NCBI RefSeq assembly: GCF_002368295.1
Contig: NZ_AP018248.1
Span: forward strand, 3,651,475 to 3,715,474
Length of the DNA: 64,000 nucleotides
Direction of reading: 5' to 3'
Origin: Tolypothrix tenuis PCC 7101
GTDB taxonomy: Bacteria; Cyanobacteriota; Cyanobacteriia; Cyanobacteriales; Nostocaceae
Shown here in pieces: positions 17,092 through 26,264 of the stretch. Each line of letters starts with the position of its first letter. Positions within the stretch are counted from its first letter, which is position 1. The position numbers were made by a program, and so were the translations under genes. The notes under the pieces are model-generated. The model was not told the origin of the DNA. It saw only the letters and a list, made by a program, of their open reading frames with translations, and searched no databases.

Positions 17092-18255
17092 ATGACTACA
17101 CAAAATAACATAATTTACCTCGATTACCATTCAACTACTCCCGTTGACCAGAGAGTAGCCCAAAAATTCATGTACTATATGACTACGGCTTTTGGTAATG
17201 CTAATAGTGTAGATCATGGTTATGGAGACGAAGCAGCAAAAACAGTTAAACAAGCTCGTCAACAAATAGCAGAATTAATCAACGCCTCACCCAAGGAAAT
17301 TATATTTACATCTGGTGCAACAGAAAGTATTAATTTAGCAATTCAAGGACAAATTGCACAACAAAATACTCCTGTAAAAATAATTGTTTCTCCAGTCGAA
17401 CACAAAGCCGTTTTAGATACCTGCAAAGCATTAGCTAACAAAGGACTGGCGGAAATTATTTGGTTAAAAGTCAATAAACAAGCGCAGATTGATTTAGAAC
17501 ATCTGGAAAAAGTCTGTACTGATGGTGCTTCCTTACTTTGTGTGATGGCGGCGAACAATGAAGTAGGGACAATTTACCCCATAGAAAAAATCGGCGCGAT
17601 CGCATCTTCCTACAATATCCCTTTTTTATGTGATGCTTCCCAAGCAGCCGGGAAAATTCCCCTCAACTTCCACGACTGGGGTATTACTTATCTAGCGATT
17701 TCTGGACATAAACTTTATGCACCCAAAGGCGTTGGTGTGTTAGTGGTGAGAAACGGCGTTCATCTGCAACCGATGATTTACGGTGGTGGACATCAACAGC
17801 GAATGCGATCAGGTACGCTGAATGTACCCGGAATAGTTGGCTTAGGGGAAGCTTGTAAATTGAGACAGTTGGAGATGGAAGTAGATGAAACTGCGATCGC
17901 ACTTTTGCGAGATCATCTGCAAAAGCTACTCCAAGCGCAAATTCCTGATTTAGTGGTAAATGGAGACTTAAACAACCGTTTATCGGGTAATTTGCATATT
18001 TCTATCCCTAGCATTCCTAATAGTGCCATGATTGCGAGAGTTCGCCATCAGTTAGCCATATCTACAGGTGCGGCTTGTTCATCAGGTGTTGTTGCTCCTT
18101 CTCATGTTTTACAAGCGATGAATTTAGCAGAAAATATCATTGAGGGTGCGTTAAGAATTGGGATTGGTAAATTTACAACCAAAGCAGACATCGAAACAGC
18201 ATCTTCTGTAATCATCAGCGCAGTCAATGAAATTTATCGGCTTCTATTGGTGTAA
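17092..18255 (+). CDS. Cysteine desulfurase (DndA/IscS/NifS family)
   Basis: A PLP enzyme of 387 residues that takes sulfur from cysteine and passes it on as a persulfide. NIIYLDYHSTTPVD at the start, TSGATESIN, the PLP lysine in AISGHKLYAPKG (about residue 206) and the catalytic loop cysteine in STGAACSSG (about 329) are all present, so it should be active. It is the last gene of the DndC-like/GIY-YIG/DGQHR cluster, where it most likely plays the DndA role of sulfur donor. It could also serve iron-sulfur cluster assembly, but no isc or suf genes are nearby. Confidence 0.88.
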   Translation: MTTQNNIIYLDYHSTTPVDQRVAQKFMYYMTTAFGNANSVDHGYGDEAAKTVKQARQQIAELINASPKEIIFTSGATESINLAIQGQIAQQNTPVKIIVSPVEHKAVLDTCKALANKGLAEIIWLKVNKQAQIDLEHLEKVCTDGASLLCVMAANNEVGTIYPIEKIGAIASSYNIPFLCDASQAAGKIPLNFHDWGITYLAISGHKLYAPKGVGVLVVRNGVHLQPMIYGGGHQQRMRSGTLNVPGIVGLGEACKLRQLEMEVDETAIALLRDHLQKLLQAQIPDLVVNGDLNNRLSGNLHISIPSIPNSAMIARVRHQLAISTGAACSSGVVAPSHVLQAMNLAENIIEGALRIGIGKFTTKADIETASSVIISAVNEIYRLLLV

Positions 18256-18389
18256 CTTGCCCATTTTCGAGTGCTGACTGCTAACAGTTGACAGTTAACA
18301 ATAAGTTAGGGACTTCCAAGAAATAAGTTATTCCATCTTGTGGGGCGGGTATCTTGCCCGCCATATCAACTGGGCGGACAAGATGTCAT

Positions 18390-18800
18390 TGGTGTCAACT
18401 TAACGCGAAACCCGCTTTGTTGCAAGGTTTTTGCCCTCACCCCCAACCCCTCTCCCACCGGGCTATCCATTAGTCACATCTTTCTTTACAATCTTGAAAT
18501 GCTTATTTTGTGGGCATCTTGAACACTGAGGTGTCAAACATACTTGACAGATTAACTCTTAGTCTTCTCGCTAAAATTAGGTTTTTATTGAGAATTGATG
18601 ACGAAGGAATCAGGGTTATAAAAAGCGTGAGTGAATACTCTCGTAAATGTTGAGAAAGATCCGGGTAATGGATAGCCCACCGGGAGAGGGGAGCAAGAGA
18701 TTTAATTCCCCTTCTCCCAAGGGAGAAGGGGTTAGGGGATGAGGGCGAGGGTTTTTGTACAACGTCCGCCCTGTATAGCTTTTAGCTTAAGTTGACACCA
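18390..18800. repeat. Middle repeat with TGGTGTCAACTTAA termini
   Basis: Perfect 14-bp terminal inverted repeats at 18390-18403 and 18787-18800. The interior is a long palindrome of CTCACCCC, CCCTCTCCC and GGGAGAGGGG blocks. A related, uninterrupted copy lies at 62098-62300 in opposite orientation. This copy is split by the element at 18460-18678. Confidence 0.75.
18460..18678. mobile_element. 219-bp MITE inserted within the middle repeat
   Basis: Terminal inverted repeats GGGCTATCCATTA (18460-18472) and TAATGGATAGCCC (18666-18678) extend to 25 bp with four mismatches (both inner ends read ATCTTTC). ACC flanks it on both sides (18457-18459, 18679-18681), a likely 3-bp target duplication. Removing it restores the CTCTCCC-ACC-GGGAGAG palindrome. 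No coding capacity, so it would need a transposase in trans. Confidence 0.78.
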
Positions 18801-18857
18801 CTGAAAAGATGTCCACCCCACAATAAATACTGGGATATTTTTTTATTTGGAAGTCCC

Positions 18858-21434
18858 CTACCTGAGTGCAGAAACTCCCATCGGCCCACGAGTTACGCCT
18901 AGCTGATTTTGCAGCTTCAACTCCCGCCAGAGTTGGGAACCTGTAATCTCTCCCCGAAGCAGTTGACTGTAGCAATGTATAGTTTTACTCACCTGCGCTG
19001 GGGTTTCATTGACAAACTCAATCCGGAAGTGGCGTAATCCCAAATCTATCAAGCGCTGTACGTACTCGGCTCCTGTTTGAGCAGTGCCGTTAAATACAGT
19101 ATTGCGACAGCCGACATCAGCTTTGAGGACATGTTCGCTACCAACACGGTCTTTTAATTTCACTTCATGCTGTTCGCAGGGTCTGCCACAGTTAGTGTAA
19201 TCTGTTCCCTGGGAGAGAAAAGCGCAAAATACGCAATGCTCCATGTGAAACATCGGCATATGTTGATGAATTGTCACCTCAAACCATTGGGGCGGACAAC
19301 TATGAAGTAAGTCTTCGAGTTGGCTAATATTCAGGTCATAGGATGCGGTTAAGCGTTCCAAACCATAGCGCTGGTGAAAATAATCTGCGGTTAAGGCGTT
19401 TGCAACATTCAGCGAAAAATCTCCAACACAACGGTCTTGGGTAAAAAACTGCAGTTGATCGTAATTCCGCACCAAATAGCCATCTGCTTGGGAGTCCCGT
19501 ACTTGTTGCAAAATCCAATTTTCCCCGGGTTTGGTAATTCGCGGAGGTGCAACCCAGATGGTGGGGTATTGGGCATTTTTTATATTCTCCCCTGCTCCCT
19601 GCTCCCTGCCCCCTGCCTCTTGCCTTACCATTTGCACGGCTTCGCGATAAAAGCGGGGATCTTCAAATTCACAGTACAGTGTTTGGATTCCGGCTTGGAG
19701 TCCGGCTTGGAGTTGCTTAAGGTTCCTTACTAAAACGATAAGTGAGGGAGATGTGGGGGATTTAGGGGATGATTTGGGGAGTAGGTTTTGTAAAGAAGCA
19801 TGATCGTTGAGTTCCCAGCGTTTGGGTTGACGGCGTAATTCTTCTAGCTGCGTCACCATTTCTCGGCGCATCCGGTTTAACTCACTTACAGGTAGTATTA
19901 ATGCACCATTGAGATGATTGGTTAGTTTTCCTAAACAGAAGGGGGTATTACCTAAGCGACCTAACTGTTCGTGCAAACGTTCTGTAGTTAGGGGTTTGGT
20001 GTGCGCTTCTACTAACGGTATTGTCGAATCCACTTGCACAACATGACCTTGTCCATCGCGGGCGATCGCAGTTAGTGGTTGATCGACTTCGCCGTAAATT
20101 TCTAAGTCAATGGGACGCTGAAATTGGGGGTTATCTCCCGCAAAGCTTTGACGTAATTGCTTATCTAGTTCTGGATCGCTGGTTTTCCAAACGCGATCGC
20201 CTATATGCACACGGCGGAAGTTGAGGTCACTGCGGCCAAAGGTAAGCACGGCTTCTTTACCTTTCTGTACTACTGCATAAACTCGCCCGCCTTCTTCCTT
20301 GGCTTCGGGATGACCGGCATCGAAAACAATTCCATCTCCCGCTTTCACTGGTGCTTCTAGGGTGATTGTTACCTGTTCATTGCGAATGCGGGTAACTTCT
20401 CCTAGGTACACCCCACGTTTTTTGCCAAACCGCGCATGAACTAATTCTTGGTTGTTAATCCCATTAAACCAGCCTGTGTAGATACCGCGAGAAAATGCCA
20501 TTTCCAAGTTGTATTGTTCTTCAGCAGCATGGGAGGGTTTGCGCGCCTTTGGAGTATTCGCTGTTAATTCCTCCATCACCCGATCCAAGGCTTGCCGATA
20601 AACGCGGGTAACATTCGCCACATACTCTGGAGTTTTCAGCCGCCCTTCAATTTTGAGACTTGTTACTCCCGACTTCACCAAATCTGGCAGAACTTCTAAC
20701 CCTGCAAGGTCTTGGGGGCTGAGAAGATATTTGCGATCGCCTAAATTAACTACTTCCCCATCTGCTATTAACTCGTAGGGCATTCGGCAAGCTTGGGCAC
20801 ATTCGCCCCGATTGGCAGAACGTCCACCTAAAGCTTCACTAGTTAAACATTGACCGGAATAAGCGACGCACAAAGCACCGTGAACAAAGACTTCTAAAGG
20901 CAAAGAAGTTTCTTTTTGGCGTATTTGCTGGTGAATTTTGTTAATTTCCTTGAGGGAACATTCACGGGCTAACACCACCAACTGACAACCGAGTGACTGG
21001 GCAAATTCTACCCCAGCCGCACTGGTAATTGTCATCTGCGTAGAAGCATGGATAGGAAAATCAGGTGATAGGTGACGGATAAGACGACATATACCCACGT
21101 CTTGCACAATGACTGCATCCACACCCGCAGCAATAATCGAGCGCAGATATTGCTCTACCTCTGGTAGCTCTTGCGGAAAAATCAGCGTATTAACAGTGAC
21201 ATAACCCTTCACACCCCGCAGGTGCAGAAAAGCCATCAACTCTGGTAAATCCGCCTCAGTAAAATTTTGCGCCCGCATTCGCGCATTGAAGCGATCCAAA
21301 CCGAAATAAATTGCATCAGCCCCATTTTCGACAGCAGCTTTCGCGCAATCCCAGCTACCTGCTGGTGCGAGTAGTTCTGGACATTGCAGAGTGGATACAG
21401 TGAGTTGAGGAGTCAAAGAGCGATCGCTTTTCAT
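18858..21434 (-). CDS. Peptidase U32 family protein (RlhA/TrhP-like, with DUF3656)
   Basis: A long 858-residue U32 protein. The N-terminal barrel is recognised by LLAPAGSWDCAKAAVENGAD, AIYFGL, VFVHGALCVAYSGQC and the cysteine-rich GGRSANRGECAQACRMPY, and a C-terminal DUF3656 region includes HMPMFHMEHCVFC and NCGRPCEQH. The bacterial relatives RlhA and TrhP use these cysteines, probably as an iron-sulfur site, for tRNA or rRNA hydroxylation with prephenate; protease activity is doubtful. Start is ATG 21434. The stop codon touches the outer nested repeat exactly. Residues about 560-610 hold a low-complexity insertion (SSPKSPTSPS, and GGREQGAGEN, a heptamer-repeat translation). Confidence 0.87.
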   Translation of the reverse strand: MKSDRSLTPQLTVSTLQCPELLAPAGSWDCAKAAVENGADAIYFGLDRFNARMRAQNFTEADLPELMAFLHLRGVKGYVTVNTLIFPQELPEVEQYLRSIIAAGVDAVIVQDVGICRLIRHLSPDFPIHASTQMTITSAAGVEFAQSLGCQLVVLARECSLKEINKIHQQIRQKETSLPLEVFVHGALCVAYSGQCLTSEALGGRSANRGECAQACRMPYELIADGEVVNLGDRKYLLSPQDLAGLEVLPDLVKSGVTSLKIEGRLKTPEYVANVTRVYRQALDRVMEELTANTPKARKPSHAAEEQYNLEMAFSRGIYTGWFNGINNQELVHARFGKKRGVYLGEVTRIRNEQVTITLEAPVKAGDGIVFDAGHPEAKEEGGRVYAVVQKGKEAVLTFGRSDLNFRRVHIGDRVWKTSDPELDKQLRQSFAGDNPQFQRPIDLEIYGEVDQPLTAIARDGQGHVVQVDSTIPLVEAHTKPLTTERLHEQLGRLGNTPFCLGKLTNHLNGALILPVSELNRMRREMVTQLEELRRQPKRWELNDHASLQNLLPKSSPKSPTSPSLIVLVRNLKQLQAGLQAGIQTLYCEFEDPRFYREAVQMVRQEAGGREQGAGENIKNAQYPTIWVAPPRITKPGENWILQQVRDSQADGYLVRNYDQLQFFTQDRCVGDFSLNVANALTADYFHQRYGLERLTASYDLNISQLEDLLHSCPPQWFEVTIHQHMPMFHMEHCVFCAFLSQGTDYTNCGRPCEQHEVKLKDRVGSEHVLKADVGCRNTVFNGTAQTGAEYVQRLIDLGLRHFRIEFVNETPAQVSKTIHCYSQLLRGEITGSQLWRELKLQNQLGVTRGPMGVSALR

Positions 21435-21562
21435 CAGGCTGGGAAAGTTTAACTAGCACCATAGTGATTCTATCTAAAGTTCATGGGCAAAGGAGGCGAT
21501 CGCTTTGTTAATCTCTCTTCCCCAGCGCACTCTGCGGTTCGATATAAATTGTCTCTAAATGA

Positions 21563-21718
21563 CTAAAAAGCGGTGCGTGATTTTAGGAAATTATAGATTG
21601 CGATCGCAATTGCCAAAAGTAACAATACATGAATTATGTTGCCTGCAATATGCAATGCTAATCCTAAAGCCCAAAAGATAAAAAGTACAACTGCAACAGT
21701 CCAAAGTACACCAAGCAT
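21563..21718 (-). CDS. DUF5670 / lmo0937-type membrane miniprotein
   Basis: A 51-residue, almost wholly hydrophobic protein: MLGVLWTVAVVLFIFWALGL, then HIAGNIIHVLLLLAIAIAI and the tail FLKSRTAF. The pattern of two membrane helices with central GNIIHVLL is that of DUF5670 proteins, small membrane proteins often induced by stress. An AGGA site lies just before the ATG. It is divergent from the IS630 remnant and follows no operon. Confidence 0.78.
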   Translation of the reverse strand: MLGVLWTVAVVLFIFWALGLALHIAGNIIHVLLLLAIAIAIYNFLKSRTAF

Positions 21719-21994
21719 AGTTTTTTCCTATAAACTGCGTATTTGAATAAAATTTTAGAGACCTATTCAATTTATAGTTAACTATCTTGCGGATGAATTA
21801 CGGCTATTTATATTGATAGATTTTTATCAGATAGTAATAGATAACAGCCAAACGAGAAATCCTAAGGCTTATAACTTAAGAAGCCAGTATAGTAGTCGGT
21901 CGGGAACTTGTACCGATTTATTTTTACTAAAATATTTACCTAGTCGTTTGCTGTTTCTTTTCTACGCCAGTAATTTCAGCAATTAACTTATATA

Positions 21995-23198
21995 AACCTC
22001 ATCCATCTTGAAAACTGGAGTTTTTGCAGAAAACATATTACTTTAGATATGTGGGTGTGGTAAAAAATAAAACAGAAATGCTCAAAGTAGAATGCGATCG
22101 CTGGAATGAGAGTGCCTCAATCTTAAGAGAAAAAGCCTTAAAAGCAGAACATGCTAGGACTCGTGAGCGTTTAATGGCACTATATGAGATATGTAATGGA
22201 AAAAGTGCGACACAAGTAGGTCGCTCAACAGGACGTAACCCTCAGACCATAATGGAGTGGGTACATCGTTATAATCGTTCAGGCGCGGAAACACTCAAAT
22301 ATCGGCATACAGGTGGTTATACCCCCCTTTTTCACCACAGATAGACAAAGCACTCGATTCGGAAATCCGCAAAGCCCTAGAATTGGCAGCAATACCACCT
22401 CAACACCGACAACAGAATCAAGCACAACTGCCACGGTGGACATTAAAGCGGTTAGTAACTTGGATAGAAAAGCAATTTCATCTCAAGTGTTGCCGTGAAT
22501 CAGTGCGTAAAACCCTGAAAAATTTAGGTTTTTCTTGGAAAAAAGCACGTAAACTTTTGAATAAAGCTAATAGTAAAAAACGTGCTGAATTTCTAGCAAG
22601 ACTTCAAGGCTTACTGGATGATGCTCTGCATAATGGTCATTTACTAATTTTCATTGACGAAGCCCACATTCATCTTGATAGTGATGAAGGTTATGGTTGG
22701 TCAATCAAAGGTGAACGTTTTTGGGTTAGTTCTAGCTCCCCTGGAAGAGAGAAGGTTTCGTTCTATGGAATCTATGTTTACAACTATGCCAAAGTTAGGA
22801 TTTTTCCTTACCTCAAAGCTGACTAATTCAACACGATTGATGTTTTAAAACATCTTCGGACTGAATTTCCCGAGCGCGACATGACTCTGCTGAAGGGATG
22901 GTGCTCCTTATCACAGGGCACAAGCGGTCAAAGAAGTATTATCAGTTTTACAAATCAACCTAGAACCCTTACCTGCTTATAGCCCTGATTTTATGCCTGT
23001 TGAACACCTGTGGCAGTGGTTACGTGAAGATGTTACCTACCATACATGCTATCAATCTTCTACAGAACTGATTGAACGGGTTCTTTTATTTGAACAAGAT
23101 ATTAATTCTCACCCCTTTGAAATTAGCGATCGCTTGTGGGTGAAAAATCACCTTGACTCTGACGAGGAAAAACTACGGGTTTCAACATAGACGAGGTT
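21995..23198 (+). mobile_element. IS630-family insertion sequence, inactive
   Basis: Imperfect terminal inverted repeats are seen: AACCTCATCCATCTTGAAAA on the left and, reading inward from the right end, AACCTCGTCTATGTTGAAAC. TA lies on both sides (21993-21994, 23199-23200), the IS630/Tc1 target duplication. The element is 1.2 kb and holds one disrupted transposase. Its right end abuts a truncated GH31 gene. Confidence 0.85.
22078..23190 (+). pseudogene. IS630 transposase, broken by frameshifts and a nonsense codon
   Basis: The N-terminal HTH (SATQVGRSTGRNPQTIMEWV) and the DDE core are both recognisable: first D in IFIDEAHIHLD, second D in the WDGAPYHRAQ-like stretch near 22895, and E in FMPVEHLWQWL. 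The frame shifts at the C6T5 run near 22322-22332, a TAA stands in place of a probable CAA at 22825, and a further shift occurs near 22892. The first shift alone could be a programmed slip, as some IS630 elements use; the other two make it dead. Confidence 0.85.
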
Positions 23199-23200
23199 TA

Positions 23201-23915
23201 GCTACCAAGAGAATTTAACCCTAGATATACCGGAATGCAGAGATACATGGGATCGGAACCTGGAGGATACATTCCCGCCGCATCGTAGTTCCACATTCGG
23301 TAGATTTTAATTTGTTGCTGTTCATCTTTAGCGGCGCGCAAATTCAGCGTTGAAGCCCGTTTCCCTAAGCCATAAATGCGTTCTTCCGTCCGCAGTTGTG
23401 CTTGATGAATCCAGCCTTCGCTTTTGCATTGGGGTGGTAGCGCGGATAACTTGCCCAGAGCGATCGCAAAATTTTAGGCTACCATCTATTTCAGCAATTA
23501 CTTTGAGCGCATGACTGGAAACAGAGTAGTTATTCTCTGTTTGTTCCAAGTTGTTTGCTACTTCCGGCCATTCATGGTGTTGAATTCCGTAGGGTATCGG
23601 GGGTATTCCCGGTTTCCAGTTAATTCTGACTAAATCTTCCGTAAGAAAACAAACTTCTAACTCTGCCATTTCAAAATAGAAGTTAGCGCCCCTAGCTTTT
23701 GCTTCAGCTCGGAGTAATTTTCCTGGTTGATCAAAACCTGGTTCTGTGGGTAGCTTAATAAACTCACACTCTATGCTATTGCGTTGACGTGTGTACAAAA
23801 ATGCTTTGGGAGCATAACTTGTATAGAAGAGAGAACCAAATAAAAACTTTAATTTTAATTTGATTTGCTTGAATCTATCCATTAGGAATATGCTCCAAGA
23901 TACATTAATCTTCAA
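23201..23915 (-). pseudogene. GH31 alpha-glucosidase, N-terminal fragment
   Basis: Only the N-terminal beta-domain remains. Residues 1-160 read in one frame (to GSLKFCDRSGQVIRAT); a shift near 23430-23460 moves the conserved continuation to another frame, where RTEERIYGLGKRAST, NLRAAKDEQQQ and MWNYDAAGMYPPGSDPMYL can be read. It then stops at the right end of the IS630 element (VYLGLNSLGS). The catalytic barrel is absent, and nothing matching it lies on the other side of the IS, so insertion was accompanied or followed by deletion. GH31 enzymes hydrolyse alpha-glucosides. Confidence 0.8.
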
Positions 23916-24833
23916 TATTTTGAGGAAGTTTGAACCCGTTATCAGTTAGCTCAAGCTGAATTGTAAAATTTTGCTTTCACAGGCGATCGCAATTTATATC
24001 AAACAGCAACTCTTGATTTTGAAGCCTGAAAAATTTATCATCCCTTTAGCCCAGCCAACTCTTCAATGATTTGCTAATTTCAGGCAAAAAGTTAATTGAT
24101 CTTGGGTGGTATTTATATTTGATATTTAATTAAAAAAAGCAACCCTAAGATTCCGCATCTCTCTTAGGTTGGAAGAAAAAACTCCAGATTAAAGTTGAAA
24201 ATTGCAAAATATGTCGTTAACGCTATGCCTCAGCGTCGCTATACACAGCCTCTTTTCTGGAAGAAAAACAATTTAAAAGCTAGCCTAAGCACCTATGCCT
24301 AATATTTTGCATTAATTTAATTTAGTTACTTAAGGCTTATTTTCCAGCTTAATTAGCTATTTAGCTTAAATTAGCTATAAAATAGTTCAGTATGTAGTAA
24401 AAAATTGTAGCTGTCACAAAAGCATCTATTTCCCAGAGACTCAGTAGATAAATTTGATAATTGCTATTTTATTACTACAATAATAAAAGTCTCAGTTTGT
24501 GCTTTTTTGCCATCTTATGGAACTTCTAAAGACTTTGTATGTCATAAGTAATGTGTGATTTAAAACTGGTATTTTCCTGAACAAATGCCACTTATTTAAG
24601 TATAAATACGATGGACTTGTAATCCTTTCTGTCTGAATATATACTTTAAATAGCATTTGCTATTAAAGGCTTGAGTAAGAAAATTTAAAGTTTATATGAA
24701 AAATAGAAAATCTTTACCAAATCTATTTATCAAATGCTACCAGTAACATGTTACGTATTACTGTAATCATGTTTGACTGGATATTTATACAGTCAAATTT
24801 TACCTAAGTTAAAAACTATACTTTCTACTCAAT
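23916..24833. other. Intergenic region without recognised gene
   Basis: About 0.9 kb of AT-rich sequence. There is no repeat array, tRNA or convincing frame. The right part should contain the promoter of the TPR gene. Confidence 0.45.
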
Positions 24834-26144
24834 ATGTTGGGAGAAGATGAACAACATCTCATGCACCTCCTGCGTAAGCGGCTTGCTTATTACTTGGAGA
24901 GGCTGTCAATTAGTCGCCGCAGTCACGCTTTACAGGAAGAACTCACTTGCTTGAGCCAGCTAGCAGCTATTTACGAAAAACTATTTAACTTTGCACAAGC
25001 TTTAGAGTATCATAAGCTGCTTCTTGCCTTATCTCAGCGGATGGGTGCTAAAGATTGGCAAGAAATAGCTTTATACAATATAGGTAATTGTTATTTTCAA
25101 CTGCGACAAGACTATGATGCGATTAAGTATTTTACAAAATTAGTCAAAATTACTTGTGAGACTGAGAACAGAGTCTTACACATCGCCGGAATATCAGCTT
25201 TAGGAACTAGTTACCAAAATTTGGGACAGTTTGAAATAGCAATTGAGCATTTCAAAAATCAGTTAGCTATTAGTTACGAAATAAATCAACGCATTTGCCA
25301 GAAAAGTGCTTTGGATTCTCTAGCCAATGTTTATCAGTGTCTAGGTAATTACCAAGAATGCCTAAGATATAAACAGAAAGTTTTGTTAGTTGCTCAAGAA
25401 ATGGAGGATATCAAAGCTATAGGCGATGCCCTAGGAAATATAGCTGGTATTTATCTCCAATTACAAGAGTGGCACCAAGCAATCAATTTTTGTAATAAAT
25501 CACTGTTGCTAGCGAAAGCTATTGATAATCAAAGCCTGGTGATGATTAGCTTTAACATTCTAGGACAGGCATATAAAGCACTGCATGATTATCATCAAGC
25601 AATAGATTGTTTGACAACTTCTCTAAATATTTCTGATGAACTAGGCGAGTCCAGAGTCCGCAGTGTAATTTTGCACGGATTAAGTGATTTGTCCAACAAA
25701 ATGAATTTATCTGAGCCAGCAAGAGAATACAATATTGAATCTTTAAGTATTAATGCAATTGGTGTTACACATCATCATTTAGTGAAACAGGATTGTGCTT
25801 TAGCACCTTATCAGCAATCTGTAAATCTTTTGCAAGATATGGGAAATCAGCAAAATCAGCAACAGCTATTATTTAATCTTGGTTATATATATTATTCATC
25901 AGCGCGATTCTCTCAAGCGATGGGATTTTTACAGTCTGCTTTTATCCTCGCTCAAGCTCAGAAAAATCATCGAGAAGCAGCCAAAATATCTCTGACTTTA
26001 GGGAATAATCTCCAGAGACTACATCATTCTGAAGAAGCTATTTATTATTACCGTTATGCATATAAAATTTATCAGATTTTAGGAGATAAATATCAAATCC
26101 AAAAGATGTTAAAGTTTATGGATAAATTAGGATTGAAGTTATAA
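24834..26144 (+). CDS. Tetratricopeptide repeat protein
   Basis: A 436-residue, soluble, all-helical protein with at least seven TPR or TPR-like units spaced about 40 residues apart, for example AGISALGTSYQNLGQFEIAIEHFK, here with the usual G, Y, A and A positions, and DALGNIAGIYLQLQEWHQAI. No enzymatic or DNA-binding domain is fused. Such proteins act as protein-binding scaffolds. No signal peptide, so it is cytoplasmic. No partner gene is adjacent. Confidence 0.85.
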   Translation: MLGEDEQHLMHLLRKRLAYYLERLSISRRSHALQEELTCLSQLAAIYEKLFNFAQALEYHKLLLALSQRMGAKDWQEIALYNIGNCYFQLRQDYDAIKYFTKLVKITCETENRVLHIAGISALGTSYQNLGQFEIAIEHFKNQLAISYEINQRICQKSALDSLANVYQCLGNYQECLRYKQKVLLVAQEMEDIKAIGDALGNIAGIYLQLQEWHQAINFCNKSLLLAKAIDNQSLVMISFNILGQAYKALHDYHQAIDCLTTSLNISDELGESRVRSVILHGLSDLSNKMNLSEPAREYNIESLSINAIGVTHHHLVKQDCALAPYQQSVNLLQDMGNQQNQQQLLFNLGYIYYSSARFSQAMGFLQSAFILAQAQKNHREAAKISLTLGNNLQRLHHSEEAIYYYRYAYKIYQILGDKYQIQKMLKFMDKLGLKL

Positions 26145-26152
26145 CTATAGAC

Positions 26153-26180
26153 GATGCGTTAGCCTTCGGCGTAACGCATC
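26153..26180. repeat. Short palindrome between TPR and ggt genes
   Basis: GATGCGTTA and TAACGCATC form 9-bp arms around GCCTTCGGCG, itself a mini-hairpin. It is one of the GCGTTA/TAACGC repeats scattered in the window and could help end the TPR transcript. Confidence 0.6.
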
Positions 26181-26264
26181 CTACAAATATTACAAAAGAT
26201 ACTTTTCAATATAGACATTTTATGAGAAATTGCAAAGCATCACATTAAGCTAAATGGTATAAAA

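Larger units (their letters stand above)
18309..18857. repeat. Outer layer of a nested repeat, GGGACTTCC ends
   Basis: The ends are GGGACTTCCAA (18309-18319) and TTGGAAGTCCC (18847-18857), and pairing continues imperfectly inward to TTGTGGGG/CCCCACAA. A short version is at 50630-50750 and a partial inverted one at 48004-48067. It abuts the stop codon of the U32 gene with no gap. Inside sit a GGCGGG..CCCGCC repeat, the element at 18390-18800, and a MITE. No gene is seen in the whole 18256-18857 interval. Confidence 0.75.

Noticed and set aside
17092..18255. Housekeeping IscS assignment for the desulfurase
   Set aside because: Possible in principle, but the adjacent DndC-like and DGQHR genes make a DndA-like role more likely; no gene symbol is given.
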